This document shows positions 43,042-51,690 of a stretch of 64,000 bases of DNA, in pieces. Position 1 is the first letter of the stretch. Each line of letters begins with the position of its first letter. The translations under genes were made by a program, and so were the position numbers. The stretch comes from SIG622 sp045600125 (GTDB lineage Bacteria; Bacillota; Clostridia; Oscillospirales; CAG-382): contig JAZRXH010000142.1 of the NCBI GenBank assembly GCA_045600125.1, positions 1-64,000 on the forward strand. The letters run 5' to 3'. The notes beneath the pieces were generated by a model. It had not been told where the DNA came from, did not search any database, and saw only the letters and a list, made by a program, of their open reading frames with translations.

Positions 43042-43326
43042 TCATTCGGCAAGCGCCCGCTCGAGCCATATAAGACCGAGCTGGAACGCCTCTCCGAGGC
43101 TGCTTTTTTCTTTTTCCTGCAGGATCACATCGGCTCCCTTTTCGTGGAACTCGGTGCTCCGGATCTGTACCAGCACTCTCGAGGGGAGGGCGATGTCGCC
43201 GTTCTTTTCCACCTTGAGTATGATGAGAACGAGGATGCATTTCTTCTTCGGGTCGCCGTAGAAGATCTTGTTTACGCTCCTCACAAGGGGCAGTCCTTTA
43301 TATGTCAGTACGTTTTCATTTGCCAT
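43042..43326 (-). CDS. Conserved hypothetical protein next to ireB
   Basis: A 94-residue soluble protein. It starts with LTYKGLPLVRSVNKIFYGDPKKKCILVLIIL and contains a central strand region LPSRVLVQIRSTE and a C-terminal helix ending GLIWLERAL. It is 66 nt downstream of ireB on the same strand and ahead of capA, occupying the position where ruvX often follows ireB in Firmicutes. It is not RuvX-like. AAAGGA precedes the ATG. I do not recognise a named family. Confidence 0.65.
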   Translation of the reverse strand: MANENVLTYKGLPLVRSVNKIFYGDPKKKCILVLIILKVEKNGDIALPSRVLVQIRSTEFHEKGADVILQEKEKSSLGEAFQLGLIWLERALAE

Positions 43327-43392
43327 TTGCGATCAATCCTTTCCGATAGCATATCCGATTGCTGTGCGTGGAACGAGGGGGACAGCCGGACC

Positions 43393-43671
43393 TTATTCTT
43401 CCTCGCTGTCGTCTCCCGAGATACCGAGATAACTTTTGACAAGAGTACGCAGAAGCTCGTCCCGGTCGATCTTGCGTATGAGACCTCTTGCGTTATTGCG
43501 GTTGGTGATGTAGGTGGGATCCTCCGAAAGGATATAGCCCACGAGCTGATTGATCGGGTCGTAGCCGTTTTCCTTCAAGGAGTCGTATACGGCGGACAGG
43601 ATCTTGAACATCTGAAGCTCGGATTCTCCCACAATGGTGAATGTCCTTGTTTTTCCGGTGTTGTCAGCCAC
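43393..43671 (-). CDS. ireB: IreB family regulatory phosphoprotein (UPF0297)
   Basis: A 92-residue protein with the family core YDSLKENGYDPINQLVGYILSEDPTYITNRNNARGLIRKIDRDE in the middle. In Enterococcus IreB is phosphorylated on Thr residues by the kinase IreK and lowers cephalosporin resistance. N-terminal threonines (TGKTRTFT) are present as possible phosphosites. The usual neighbours alaS and ruvX are absent. Promoter TTGTTT-17-TATAAT lies at 43800-43828. Confidence 0.93.
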   Translation of the reverse strand: MADNTGKTRTFTIVGESELQMFKILSAVYDSLKENGYDPINQLVGYILSEDPTYITNRNNARGLIRKIDRDELLRTLVKSYLGISGDDSEEE

Positions 43672-43799
43672 TTATCATCATTCCTTTCAAACCTTTTCAA
43701 AACTTTTAAGGCCTTTTCAAGCCATTCAAAGCTCTTGCGTCTTGGGTCTTGCCGACAAAATACGGTGCGGTCGGCTGTGCAAAATCATTTCTATGATAA

Positions 43800-43828
43800 A
43801 TTATACTACACAGTGCGAAAAAAAACAA
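43800..43828 (-). promoter_or_regulatory. Sigma-A promoter of ireB
   Basis: Minus-strand -35 TTGTTT (43823-43828), 17-nt spacer, -10 TATAAT (43800-43805). Confidence 0.65.
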
Positions 43829-43942
43829 GTGCTTTCCCGTATTTTTAACAATATTGATAACATTTATTTTATTTTGTTATCGGAATTCAACAGTTTTCAC
43901 GTTCTTTTTAACATTTTCCGTGTTGTTTTGCCGCTTTATCAC

Positions 43943-43988
43943 AAAAAAGCAAAACGGAAAGGTGCCGGACAGCACGCCGCCCGACACC
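43943..43988 (-). terminator. Possible terminator after beta-helix copy B
   Basis: Minus-strand arms GGTGTCGG and CCGGCACC (43981-43988 and 43961-43968) with one G-U pair; a T-rich tract follows after several bases, ending in TTTTTT. Confidence 0.4.
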
Positions 43989-44031
43989 GTAAAAGCCGGA
44001 TATTTCGGAATATTGCCGATAAAAGCCGATA

Positions 44032-45525
44032 TCAGAACTCCATGCCGGAGGGCCAGTAGCCGCAGCAAACGGGAGCGATGTCGGTCTCGTAGACAGCGGC
44101 GCCCTCGTCCTTGACCGTTTCTTCAATCATTTTTTCCGTGTATTCAAGACGTTCCGGCACGTGACGGAAGGTGTTTCCGCCTCTCTCACCGAAGCGTCCG
44201 AGGGTGTGCTCGCCGCCGTCGGTGAAGTGGATGTAGGTGTTTCCCTTCATGGTGGGAAGGTCCTTCGCATCCTGCACGCCGCAGTGGATGAGCATGGAGC
44301 GGCTTCTGTCAAGGATATTGTTCTCGATGACGAAGTTCTCCGAGATGTTCCGGTGATCCCAGCCCTTGATGTGAGCGGCTCTCGAATAGTAGGAGCCCCA
44401 GCCGTAGCCCGCAAAGCGGAGGATGTTGCCGGTCATGCAGACGTTCTTCATGACCTGCTCCTCGTTGCTGTCCTGCTCGAGGAAGTATTCGATGTTGTAG
44501 ATGCAGTATTCGATGAGGTTGTCCTTGTAGAGGACGTTCTCGTGCTTGACGGTGCCCGCAGAGCCGCCCTTGAACTGATGCGTCACGCCGGCGTCGTAGA
44601 TCTGATAGATATAGCAGTGCTCGACGGTGAAGTCCTTACATCCCACGTAGATCTCGATGCCGTTGCCGAAGCGGGTCGGCCAGCCTTCCTTGCTGTAAAA
44701 CTGAAGGCATCCGCCGCCCCAGCCGATCTCGGTGTCACGGACGGTGAGTCCCGTGCGGTTGCCGGTGCCGATGGAATGGGTGCCGCAGTACTTGATGCAG
44801 AGGTTATCCACCGTCACGTAGTCGGCGCCGACGCCGATGGTGTTGCCTCTTTCGAGGAACTCGATGCTGCCGAAGAACTTACCGGGGTTGCCGCTGTCGC
44901 AGCGCAGGTAAAGATCGCCCACGTTCTGCTCATGGCAGATGATCGGGATACCTTCCCAGATCTCGTCGCAGATCGGCATGAAGAAGCAGAGATCCTTGTC
45001 AAGATCCTTCGCAAGGCTGAACTCCTCGCCGCTTCTGGTAACGAATTTTCCATCGACAAAGCGGGGCGTGCGCTTGATGCCGCAGAGAAGGCCGTCGTTG
45101 AAGACGATGCCGCCCACGTCGTGCAGCTTGTGTGCGTAGCGGTAGACGTTCTTTGTGCCTTCCGCGAGAGTCCAGAGCTTTTCATCGGCGCCGTTCTCGG
45201 GGGAGCCGCAGATGACGGGCTTCGCACCGGTGCCGTAAGCGGAATAGGTCACGTGGGGAGTCTTTGCCGCAATGCGGCCTCTGAAAAGACCGCCTCTTTC
45301 AAAGAGGACGGTGTCGCCCTCGCAGAGATCGAGAACGTTTATCTTGCCGATGGTAGCGAATGCCGTTTCGGGAGAAAGACCGTCGTTTTCATCGTTTCCG
45401 TTTGCGGATACGTAGTAGACATTTCCTCTTGTGGGGTAGTGGGAGGCGGAATGGCGGATCTCTCTGCGTCTTGCTCCTGCAAGAGCGTCGATCTTTTTCA
45501 GAAATTCTTCGTTAGCGTACTTCAT
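44032..45525 (-). CDS. Right-handed parallel beta-helix protein (copy B)
   Basis: A 497-residue protein with the same cap motif as copy A (VYYVSANGNDENDGLSPETAFATIGKI region near residues 37-63), here preceded by a 36-residue helical extension. The body has beta-helix coils (YVTVDNLCIKYCGTHSIG, KDFTVEHCYIYQIYDAG, ISENFVIENNILDRS). No signal peptide. Its start has GGAAAAAAG ahead. It follows the DJ-1/PfpI gene by 63 nt with no promoter seen between, so both may share a transcript. Possibly a carbohydrate-active enzyme; no catalytic residues can be named. Confidence 0.8.
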   Translation of the reverse strand: MKYANEEFLKKIDALAGARRREIRHSASHYPTRGNVYYVSANGNDENDGLSPETAFATIGKINVLDLCEGDTVLFERGGLFRGRIAAKTPHVTYSAYGTGAKPVICGSPENGADEKLWTLAEGTKNVYRYAHKLHDVGGIVFNDGLLCGIKRTPRFVDGKFVTRSGEEFSLAKDLDKDLCFFMPICDEIWEGIPIICHEQNVGDLYLRCDSGNPGKFFGSIEFLERGNTIGVGADYVTVDNLCIKYCGTHSIGTGNRTGLTVRDTEIGWGGGCLQFYSKEGWPTRFGNGIEIYVGCKDFTVEHCYIYQIYDAGVTHQFKGGSAGTVKHENVLYKDNLIEYCIYNIEYFLEQDSNEEQVMKNVCMTGNILRFAGYGWGSYYSRAAHIKGWDHRNISENFVIENNILDRSRSMLIHCGVQDAKDLPTMKGNTYIHFTDGGEHTLGRFGERGGNTFRHVPERLEYTEKMIEETVKDEGAAVYETDIAPVCCGYWPSGMEF

Positions 45526-45588
45526 GACTTTTTTCCTTTCTTGTATTTATTTTCGGAAAACATTTCGCCGGGTTATCGGCAATCGGGA

Positions 45589-46092
45589 TCACTTCAGGAG
45601 CTTTACGAACTCCCGCATCAGGTATCCGAGATCCTCCGGTCTTCTCGAGGTCACAAGGTTGCCGTCCACGACCACCTTTTCGTCAAAGTAGACAGCGCCC
45701 GCATTGATGAGATCGTCCCGGATGCCGGGGTAGCAGGTGGCTTTTCTGCCTTTAAGCGCTTTTGCCGAGATGAGCAGCTGCTGTCCGTGGCAGATGGAAG
45801 CCACGGGCTTGTTCTGCGCCATGAAGTCGGCAACCACCTTGCAGACCTCGGGGATGAGGCGCAGCTTTTCGGGAGCCGTTCCGCCGGGGAGCATCAGAGC
45901 GTCATAGTCATCGGCTTTGACCTCGTAGACCGTCTTATTTGCCGTAACGGTGTAGTGATACTTGCCGTTTATGACTCTTGTTTCCTTGGAAGCCACGTCG
46001 ATGTCGCAGTCCTCCTCCAGCAGTCGGTTATAGGGGTAAAAGACCTCCGAATCATCGAAGTTGTCGAAGGTGATCATCAGAACTTTCTTCAT
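45589..46092 (-). CDS. DJ-1/PfpI family protein
   Basis: A 167-residue flavodoxin-like protein. The nucleophile elbow is ASICHGQQLL (Cys near residue 104), with the conserved Glu region LIPEV and the LPGG loop (ALMLPGGTAPEKL) that positions the active site. Members are peptidases, deglycases/glyoxalase III or chaperones; this sequence does not decide. AGGAAGGAAA lies upstream of the ATG. It has a perfect sigma-A promoter at 46165-46193 and precedes beta-helix copy B. Confidence 0.9.
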   Translation of the reverse strand: MKKVLMITFDNFDDSEVFYPYNRLLEEDCDIDVASKETRVINGKYHYTVTANKTVYEVKADDYDALMLPGGTAPEKLRLIPEVCKVVADFMAQNKPVASICHGQQLLISAKALKGRKATCYPGIRDDLINAGAVYFDEKVVVDGNLVTSRRPEDLGYLMREFVKLLK

Positions 46093-46164
46093 ATTTCATT
46101 TCCTTCCTTACGTTCACTGCATTTATTGCACACAGGATTCCGGGATGTGTATGACCTTGCCCGT

Positions 46165-46193
46165 ATTATACACATATTTCCGGCTTCTGTCAA
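46165..46193 (-). promoter_or_regulatory. Sigma-A promoter of the DJ-1/PfpI gene
   Basis: Minus-strand perfect -35 TTGACA (46188-46193), 17-nt spacer, perfect -10 TATAAT (46165-46170). Confidence 0.88.
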
Positions 46194-46335
46194 GGAAAAT
46201 CGGGAAATTTGCGCCGAAAAGCAGCGAATTTTCCATCCGGTGCGAAAGAGCGTTTTCATGACGGCAAAATGCGGCAGAAAAATGCCGGAAACGACAAATT
46301 GCGATGTAAATTTATACTTCATTCACAAATCGCTC

Positions 46336-46364
46336 TTGAAAGTGTCGGAAATTTATGATATTAT
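46336..46364 (+). promoter_or_regulatory. Sigma-A promoter of the SAM riboswitch-metK unit
   Basis: -35 TTGAAA (46336-46341), 17-nt spacer, -10 TATTAT (46359-46364), placing the start just ahead of the aptamer. Confidence 0.8.
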
Positions 46365-46382
46365 GAAGCAAATCGAATACTT

Positions 46383-46540
46383 CTTATCAAGAGCGGCTGA
46401 GGGGACAGGACCAATGAAGCCCGGCAACCTGTAGTTTGTACAAGGTGCCACTTCCTGCAATACCGGCGTATCGGTCGTATCGGTATTGAAAGATGAGAGA
46501 TTGTCTTCCCCACGACTCTGCGCCGTGAGGATTTTTTATT
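46383..46540 (+). ncRNA. SAM-I (S-box) riboswitch with terminator
   Basis: The aptamer (46383-46499) shows the conserved S-box order: CTTATCAAGAG, GGCTGAGGGGACAGGACC, TGAAGCCCGGCAACC, AAGGTGCCACTTCCTGC and a closing GATGAGAG. An imperfect hairpin at 46507-46531 followed by TTTTTT is the expression platform. SAM binding should favour the terminator and lower metK expression. Confidence 0.96.
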
Positions 46541-46653
46541 GCTTTCTTCCTTTTCCGGGTTTCCCGGAGAAGGGGAGTCCGTGCCGCCCCCGAATGAGGG
46601 TCCCGGCGTGTATTTTATGCGAACCTATTTTCTTTCTGAAAGGACATATTATT

Positions 46654-47838
46654 ATGAAGAAACTCTTCACCTCCGAGTCGGTGACGGAAGGACATCCCGA
46701 CAAAATATGCGACCAGATCTCGGATGCCGTCCTGGACGACATTCTTGCCAATGACCCCATGGGGCGTGTGGCGTGTGAGGTCTGCTGTACCACCGGTCTT
46801 GTGCTCGTCATGGGCGAGATCACCACGAGCCACTACGTCGATATCCAGAAGACCGTCCGGGAAACCGTGCGGGAGATCGGCTACGACCGGGCAAAATACG
46901 GCTTTGACTGCGATACCTGCGGCGTGATCTGCGCCATCGACGGACAGTCCCCTGACATCGCTCTCGGCGTTGATAAGGCGCTGGAGGCGAAGGCAGGGGA
47001 GATAAGCGACAAATACGACACCGGCGCCGGCGACCAGGGCATGATGTTCGGTTATGCCTGCGACGAGACCCCGGAGCTTATGCCGCTTCCCATTTCGCTT
47101 GCCCATAAGCTGGCAAAGCGTCTCACCGAGGTCAGAAAGAACGGTACCCTTCCGTATCTCCGTCCCGACGGAAAGACGCAGGTCACCGTTGAATACGAGG
47201 ACGATACCCCCGTCCGTGTCGATGCCGTCGTGGTATCCTCGCAGCACGACGCCGGAACATCCCTTGAGCAGATCCGGAAGGACATCACCGAGCAGGTGAT
47301 CTATGCCACCATTGACAGGAAGCTCATCGACGGGAACACGAAGATCTTCGTGAACCCCACCGGACGCTTCGTGGTCGGCGGTCCCAACGGCGACTCGGGT
47401 CTTACAGGCAGAAAGATCATCGTCGATACCTACGGCGGTTATTCCAGACACGGCGGCGGCGCCTTCTCCGGTAAGGACCCCACCAAGGTAGACCGTTCCG
47501 CAGCCTATGCCGCAAGATATGTGGCAAAGAACGTGGTAGCCGCAAAGCTCGCAAGGAAGTGCGAGGTACAGATTGCCTACGCCATCGGCGTTGCCCGTCC
47601 CGTTTCGGTGCTCGTGGATACCTTCGGCACCGGTGCATACCCCGATTCCGTCATTGCCGACGCCGTATCGAAGGTCTTCGATCTCCGTCCCGCCGCCATC
47701 ATCGAACAGCTGGATCTCCGCAAGCCCATCTACCGCAGGCTCGCCGCTTACGGTCATATGGGAAGGACCGATCTCGGCGTCAGGTGGGAGAATACCGACA
47801 AGACCGGGGCGCTCCTCGATGCGGTCAAGGCTCTGTGA
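46654..47838 (+). CDS. metK: S-adenosylmethionine synthetase
   Basis: Makes SAM from methionine and ATP. The 394-residue protein contains FTSESVTEGHPDKICDQISDAVLD at the start, the signature GAGDQGMMFGYA and the P-loop-like GGGAFSGKDPTKVDRSAAYAARY. The GAAAGGA Shine-Dalgarno is 9 nt before ATG 46654; the open frame upstream of that runs through the riboswitch and is not coding. The gene is controlled by the S-box leader, closing a feedback loop on its own product. Confidence 0.98.
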   Translation: MKKLFTSESVTEGHPDKICDQISDAVLDDILANDPMGRVACEVCCTTGLVLVMGEITTSHYVDIQKTVRETVREIGYDRAKYGFDCDTCGVICAIDGQSPDIALGVDKALEAKAGEISDKYDTGAGDQGMMFGYACDETPELMPLPISLAHKLAKRLTEVRKNGTLPYLRPDGKTQVTVEYEDDTPVRVDAVVVSSQHDAGTSLEQIRKDITEQVIYATIDRKLIDGNTKIFVNPTGRFVVGGPNGDSGLTGRKIIVDTYGGYSRHGGGAFSGKDPTKVDRSAAYAARYVAKNVVAAKLARKCEVQIAYAIGVARPVSVLVDTFGTGAYPDSVIADAVSKVFDLRPAAIIEQLDLRKPIYRRLAAYGHMGRTDLGVRWENTDKTGALLDAVKAL

Positions 47839-47865
47839 CGGAAAATTGACCCGTTTGTATGCATT

Positions 47866-47894
47866 TTGTAAGGTTTGATTGAACATATTATAAA
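47866..47894 (+). promoter_or_regulatory. Probable sigma-A promoter of the ABC ATPase gene
   Basis: -35 TTGTAA (47866-47871), 17-nt spacer, -10 TATAAA (47889-47894). The leader to the coding start is about 200 nt and AT-rich, without a recognised RNA motif. Confidence 0.5.
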
Positions 47895-48104
47895 CTGAAC
47901 GAATGTGCAAATTCCGAATACGTTTTTGCACAATAAGCGAAATTTCTGCAAAATTTTGCGGTATTGTACAATATCACGCTTGAATTTTTATGTAATTGCG
48001 CTCTTCCATTTTTTTGCGGATTTTGCTAAGATATCAAAGTACAAGAGGGTTTTGTGCCCGGAATGTAATCAATTGTTTTTTCATATATTTAGGAGGTTTT
48101 TGAA

Positions 48105-49220
48105 ATGGCAAGTCTTTCTCTCAAGCACATCTACAAGAGATATCCCGGCGGAGTGACCGCCGTATCCGATTTCTGCCTTGATATCAAGGATAAGGAATTC
48201 ATCATCTTCGTCGGTCCTTCCGGCTGCGGTAAGACCACGACCCTCCGTATGATCTCCGGACTTGAAGAGATCACCGAAGGCGAGCTTTACATCGGCGACC
48301 GCCTTGTAAACGACGTGGCTCCGAAAGACAGAGATATTGCGATGGTGTTCCAGAACTACGCTCTGTATCCGCATATGACCGTGTTTGAGAATATGGCATT
48401 CGGTCTGAAGCTCAGAAAGACTCCCAAGGAAGAAATCAAGAGACGTGTTGAGGAAGCTGCAAGGATTCTTGACATCGCTCACCTTCTCGACAGAAGACCG
48501 AAGGCTCTGTCCGGCGGTCAGCGTCAGAGAGTTGCGCTCGGTCGTGCCATCGTCCGTGAGCCTAAGGTATTCCTTCTCGACGAACCTCTTTCCAACCTGG
48601 ATGCAAAGCTGAGAGCAGCCATGAGAACCGAGATCACCAAGCTTCATAAGAGACTCGGCACCACCTTTATCTACGTAACCCATGACCAGATCGAGGCTAT
48701 GACCATGGCGACCAGAATCGTCGTTATGAAGGACGGTCTCATCCAGCAGGTCGATACTCCTCAGCACCTTTACGACGAGCCCTGCAACATGTTCGTAGCA
48801 GGCTTCATCGGCACTCCTCAGATGAACTTCCTCCCCGCAATACTTTCCAAGAAGGGCGAGAACATCTACGCTACCATCGGCACCAACACCTTCAAGCTCC
48901 CCGAAGCAAAGTCTCAGAACCCCGCTCTTGCTGAATACATCGACAAGGAGGTCGTATTCGGTATCCGTCCCGAATGTGTTCGTGACGACGAGCTCGGTCT
49001 TCAGCTTTACGGCGAGGAATGGGGCGCAACCGCTCAGGTCGACGTCAAGGAAGACATGGGTGCGGAAACCTACCTCTATCTCACTCTCGATGAGATGCCC
49101 GTTATCGGTCGTATCTCCGGTCGTTCCAACGCTGTCAGCGGTGACGACCTTAAGATCGCCTTCAACATGAACCTTGCTCATATCTTCGACAAGGACACCG
49201 AGAAGTGCATCTGCCACTGA
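48105..49220 (+). CDS. Sugar ABC transporter ATPase (MsmK/UgpC type)
   Basis: A 371-residue ATPase of the carbohydrate-importer class. Walker A GPSGCGKT is at 37-44, the signature LSGGQRQRVALG near 135, and Walker B VFLLDEPLSNLD near 155; the C-terminal 130 residues form the MalK-like OB regulatory domain (ends with an MNLAHIFDKDTEKCI tail). No permease or solute-binding gene is near, so it is probably a shared ATPase energising several sugar importers, as MsmK does in streptococci. AGGAGG lies 8 nt upstream and the codon choice looks optimised, suggesting high expression. Confidence 0.95.
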   Translation: MASLSLKHIYKRYPGGVTAVSDFCLDIKDKEFIIFVGPSGCGKTTTLRMISGLEEITEGELYIGDRLVNDVAPKDRDIAMVFQNYALYPHMTVFENMAFGLKLRKTPKEEIKRRVEEAARILDIAHLLDRRPKALSGGQRQRVALGRAIVREPKVFLLDEPLSNLDAKLRAAMRTEITKLHKRLGTTFIYVTHDQIEAMTMATRIVVMKDGLIQQVDTPQHLYDEPCNMFVAGFIGTPQMNFLPAILSKKGENIYATIGTNTFKLPEAKSQNPALAEYIDKEVVFGIRPECVRDDELGLQLYGEEWGATAQVDVKEDMGAETYLYLTLDEMPVIGRISGRSNAVSGDDLKIAFNMNLAHIFDKDTEKCICH

Positions 49221-49252
49221 TCTATTGCTGATAGAAAAAGCATATAATACAA

Positions 49253-49285
49253 GCCGCTGCCGGAAAACGGCAGCGGCATTTTTCA
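49253..49285 (+). terminator. Strong intrinsic terminator after the ABC ATPase gene
   Basis: A perfect 10-bp stem GCCGCTGCCG / CGGCAGCGGC with a GAAA-type loop, followed by ATTTTT, about 30 nt past the stop. Confidence 0.92.
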
Positions 49286-49352
49286 TAAGAAGCTATAAGA
49301 AGCCGCAATAACTGTAAGAAGCTATGGGAAAAGCCACCTTGCCCGCATCATT

Positions 49353-50633
49353 TCACGGTTCCTGCGGAAACTCGTTAAGAAGCTCCAGCATCAGAAGATT
49401 CTGCATGTTGGGACGCATGAGATTCCAGTACAGACAGCCCCGAAGCCCGTATTCCGGGATCAGCGCAAGACGGGCGGCGATGCTCCTTGCATCCTCGAAC
49501 CATACTTCGTGGGCTTTGCCCCCGGCAGTGTAGTAGAAATAGGGGGAGGCGGCGTTTTGGTCAAAACGGATTTCCGCCCGATTCTTCGAGGCAAGAAGCA
49601 GCGCTTCGTTTGTGGAAATCGAAACGGCGCGGCTTTCGCCCCGGACATAGGGCAGTGTCCAGTCGTAGCCGTAATTGGACATTCCCATGAAGATCTTTCC
49701 CGGTTCGATTCTCGTCACCGCATAGTCGAGAACACGGCGCACTGAACCGAGGGGCGATACCGCCATAGGCGGTCCGTAGGTGTATCCCCATTCGTAGGTC
49801 ATGAGAAGAACGGCGTTGGCGGCTTCTCCGATTTCCCGATAGAGATGCCCTTCGTACAGCAGACCCGGCTGGTCGTCGCTGACCTTCGGCGCAAGAGCCG
49901 TGATCACCGCATATCCTTCGGCGTTCAGCGCTTCACGCAGTCCGGCGATGAATTCGGCATATCGGTAAGCGTCTTTGGCATAGACGAATTCAAAGTCCAC
50001 GTCAAGTCCGGCATAGCCCTTGGCACGGATGTTTTCAAGGATGTTCTCCGTGAGCTTCTTCTGCACCTCGCCGTTATCAAGAAGCACCGAAGCAAGCTCG
50101 TTTGAGAAATGACCGTCCGCCGTCAGCGTCGAAAGGTGCATGAAGCACTTCGTGCCGTAGTGCCTTGCCATACTGAGAAGCGGTGCATCATCGGTGCGCA
50201 CAAGCTCCCCGTCCGAGGTAAAGCCGTAGGTGAAAGGCATAAGATAGTTGATATACGGCAGTGTTTTGGCAAGGAGCGTACGATTGATAAACGGATAGAC
50301 GTATCCTCCGGTCTCAAAGCTCCCTATCGGCTCCCGTTCAAGGGAGAGGACAAGCTCCTCACCGACGTACAGCTCTTCCTTTCCCTCAAGAGACGGATTG
50401 GAACGGTACAGAGCGTTCACGCTCGTTCCGTATCTTTCGGCAATGGAGCTGAGCGTGTCGCCTGCTTCGACACGGTAGGTATCTTCCGGCTTTACCACGA
50501 CGACGCATTGTCCCACGGCAAGGTCGTTGGGGTTCGGCATCCCGTTGAAGGACGCCAGAAGGGTGGGGGAGCTGCCGTAGAGCCTTGCGATGGAGGTCAG
50601 TGTTTCTCCGCTTTCGACGGTGTGAAATATCAT
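49353..50633 (-). CDS. LysM-GH18 spore cortex-lytic-type hydrolase
   Basis: A 426-residue protein with two LysM domains (about 2-47 and 52-97) that bind peptidoglycan, then a GH18 TIM barrel (about 108-420). The catalytic DxDxE motif reads D211-V-D-F-E215, with Glu215 as the acid. This is the architecture of SleL/YaaH, N-acetylglucosaminidases that cut germination cortex fragments. There is no signal peptide, as in SleL, which is made in the mother cell and assembled onto the spore. A candidate mother-cell-type promoter lies at 50686-50712, next to a nested palindrome. The neighbouring gene is divergent. Confidence 0.92.
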   Translation of the reverse strand: MIFHTVESGETLTSIARLYGSSPTLLASFNGMPNPNDLAVGQCVVVVKPEDTYRVEAGDTLSSIAERYGTSVNALYRSNPSLEGKEELYVGEELVLSLEREPIGSFETGGYVYPFINRTLLAKTLPYINYLMPFTYGFTSDGELVRTDDAPLLSMARHYGTKCFMHLSTLTADGHFSNELASVLLDNGEVQKKLTENILENIRAKGYAGLDVDFEFVYAKDAYRYAEFIAGLREALNAEGYAVITALAPKVSDDQPGLLYEGHLYREIGEAANAVLLMTYEWGYTYGPPMAVSPLGSVRRVLDYAVTRIEPGKIFMGMSNYGYDWTLPYVRGESRAVSISTNEALLLASKNRAEIRFDQNAASPYFYYTAGGKAHEVWFEDARSIAARLALIPEYGLRGCLYWNLMRPNMQNLLMLELLNEFPQEP

Positions 50634-50647
50634 ACTTTTTGTCCCTT

Positions 50648-50686
50648 TCTTGACAGCAGCCGACCGGTCGGCTTATTCTGTCAAGA
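50648..50686. repeat. Nested inverted repeat upstream of the GH18 gene
   Basis: Outer arms TCTTGACAG (50648-50656) and CTGTCAAGA (50678-50686) enclose a perfect 16-bp palindrome AGCCGACC/GGTCGGCT (50658-50673). It lies just ahead of the ribosome binding site of the GH18 gene, where it could act as an operator near the start site or as a hairpin in the mRNA leader. Confidence 0.75.
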
Positions 50687-50712
50687 GAATATGCGAAGAA
50701 TGCTCCGGGTAT
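50686..50712 (-). promoter_or_regulatory. Candidate sigma-E/sigma-K-type promoter of the GH18 gene
   Basis: On the minus strand ATA (50710-50712) is followed after 16 nt by CATATTCT (50686-50693), fitting the Bacillus sigma-E pattern ATA-16-CATAnnnT. No sigma-A promoter is evident here, and yaaH/sleL genes are mother-cell genes in Bacillus. Motif match is short, so the call is moderate. Confidence 0.45.
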
Positions 50713-50844
50713 TCCACCGCACTTTTCGGAAAAGGAGTATTTCAGCGTCCTGTGCCGCTGTATGAATGAGCGGAAACGTGAGACCGTGTGAAACCTTGAA
50801 CGAATGAAAGTCTGAAAATCTCAAACAGGAAAGGAAAAAATGCC

Positions 50845-51651
50845 ATGAGTGAACAGAACACCTACAATGAGACAGGCCTTGAGACCCTCTGTGCCGGTCT
50901 CTGTGAAGCCCTCGGCATCCCTGCCCCGGAAACGGCGGCAAAGGGAAGCCCTGCCTTTTCGGAATATCTTGCTTCCGGTACAAAGGATAAGAAGATCGAC
51001 CGAATCTTCATGTACAATCCCGACGCCGTTGCTCAGTGGATTTACCGGAAGTATCCGACCTACGTGCGGGAGGTGCTCGCCCTTTGCGACTTTGAAATGC
51101 CCTGCACTGCCGTGATGCCCTCGGTGACTCCCGTCTGCTTCGGTACCATGTACACCGGCGCTCTTCCGGAAGTACACGGCATCCGCAGGTACGAAAAGCC
51201 GGTCATAAGGATCGACACCATCTTCGACGCCCTTATAAGGAGCGGAAAGAAAGCGGCGATCGTTGCCGACGACGGATGCAGCCTTTCGAGAATTTTTCTT
51301 GAGAGGAATATCGACTATTTCTTCTATAATTCGCTTGCCGAGATCAACGCCAAGGCATCCGAGCTGATCATGGAGGATAATTACGACTTTATCGTCGTCT
51401 ACAACGGCAACTACGATTCGGTCATGCATAAATTCGGACCCGAAAGCCCGGAGGCGCTGGCTGAGCTGCGGGCAAACTCGCAGGCGTTCGGTACCTTTTA
51501 CCACCTCATAAAGGAAAAATGGCAGACGCATAAGACTCTTCTCGGCTTTGCCATGGATCACGGCTGTCACGAGATCGACGGCGGCTGCGGCTCCCACGGT
51601 CTCGATATGCCGGAGGATATCAATATTCTCCACAGCTATAAGATACTGTAA
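50845..51651 (+). CDS. Alkaline phosphatase superfamily protein (NPP-like, short)
   Basis: A 268-residue protein. The segment MPSVTPVCFGTMYTGALPEVHGI around residue 91-113 matches the nucleophile region of phosphodiesterase/phosphopentomutase-like members of the superfamily, with Thr95 as the probable nucleophile; FAMDHGCHEIDGGCGSHG near 240-255 resembles the C-terminal metal-ligand DHG...H region. There is no signal peptide. It is shorter than typical NPP enzymes (about 400), so parts of the core fold may be trimmed. AGGAAAGGAAAAA lies upstream of the ATG. Substrate unknown. Confidence 0.75.
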   Translation: MSEQNTYNETGLETLCAGLCEALGIPAPETAAKGSPAFSEYLASGTKDKKIDRIFMYNPDAVAQWIYRKYPTYVREVLALCDFEMPCTAVMPSVTPVCFGTMYTGALPEVHGIRRYEKPVIRIDTIFDALIRSGKKAAIVADDGCSLSRIFLERNIDYFFYNSLAEINAKASELIMEDNYDFIVVYNGNYDSVMHKFGPESPEALAELRANSQAFGTFYHLIKEKWQTHKTLLGFAMDHGCHEIDGGCGSHGLDMPEDINILHSYKIL

Positions 51652-51690
51652 AGATAAACACTCCGACAAAAAGAGCAGGACAGAGTGTAA

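Larger units (their letters stand above)
43672..44031. other. Intergenic region upstream of ireB
   Basis: A 360-bp AT-rich stretch with the ireB promoter (43800-43828) and a weak hairpin (43961-43988) past the end of beta-helix copy B. The ireB leader is about 120 nt. No further gene is seen. Confidence 0.5.

Noticed and set aside
46486..46653. An N-terminal extension of MetK
   Set aside because: This region is the riboswitch expression platform; the family start and a GAAAGGA site agree on 46654.
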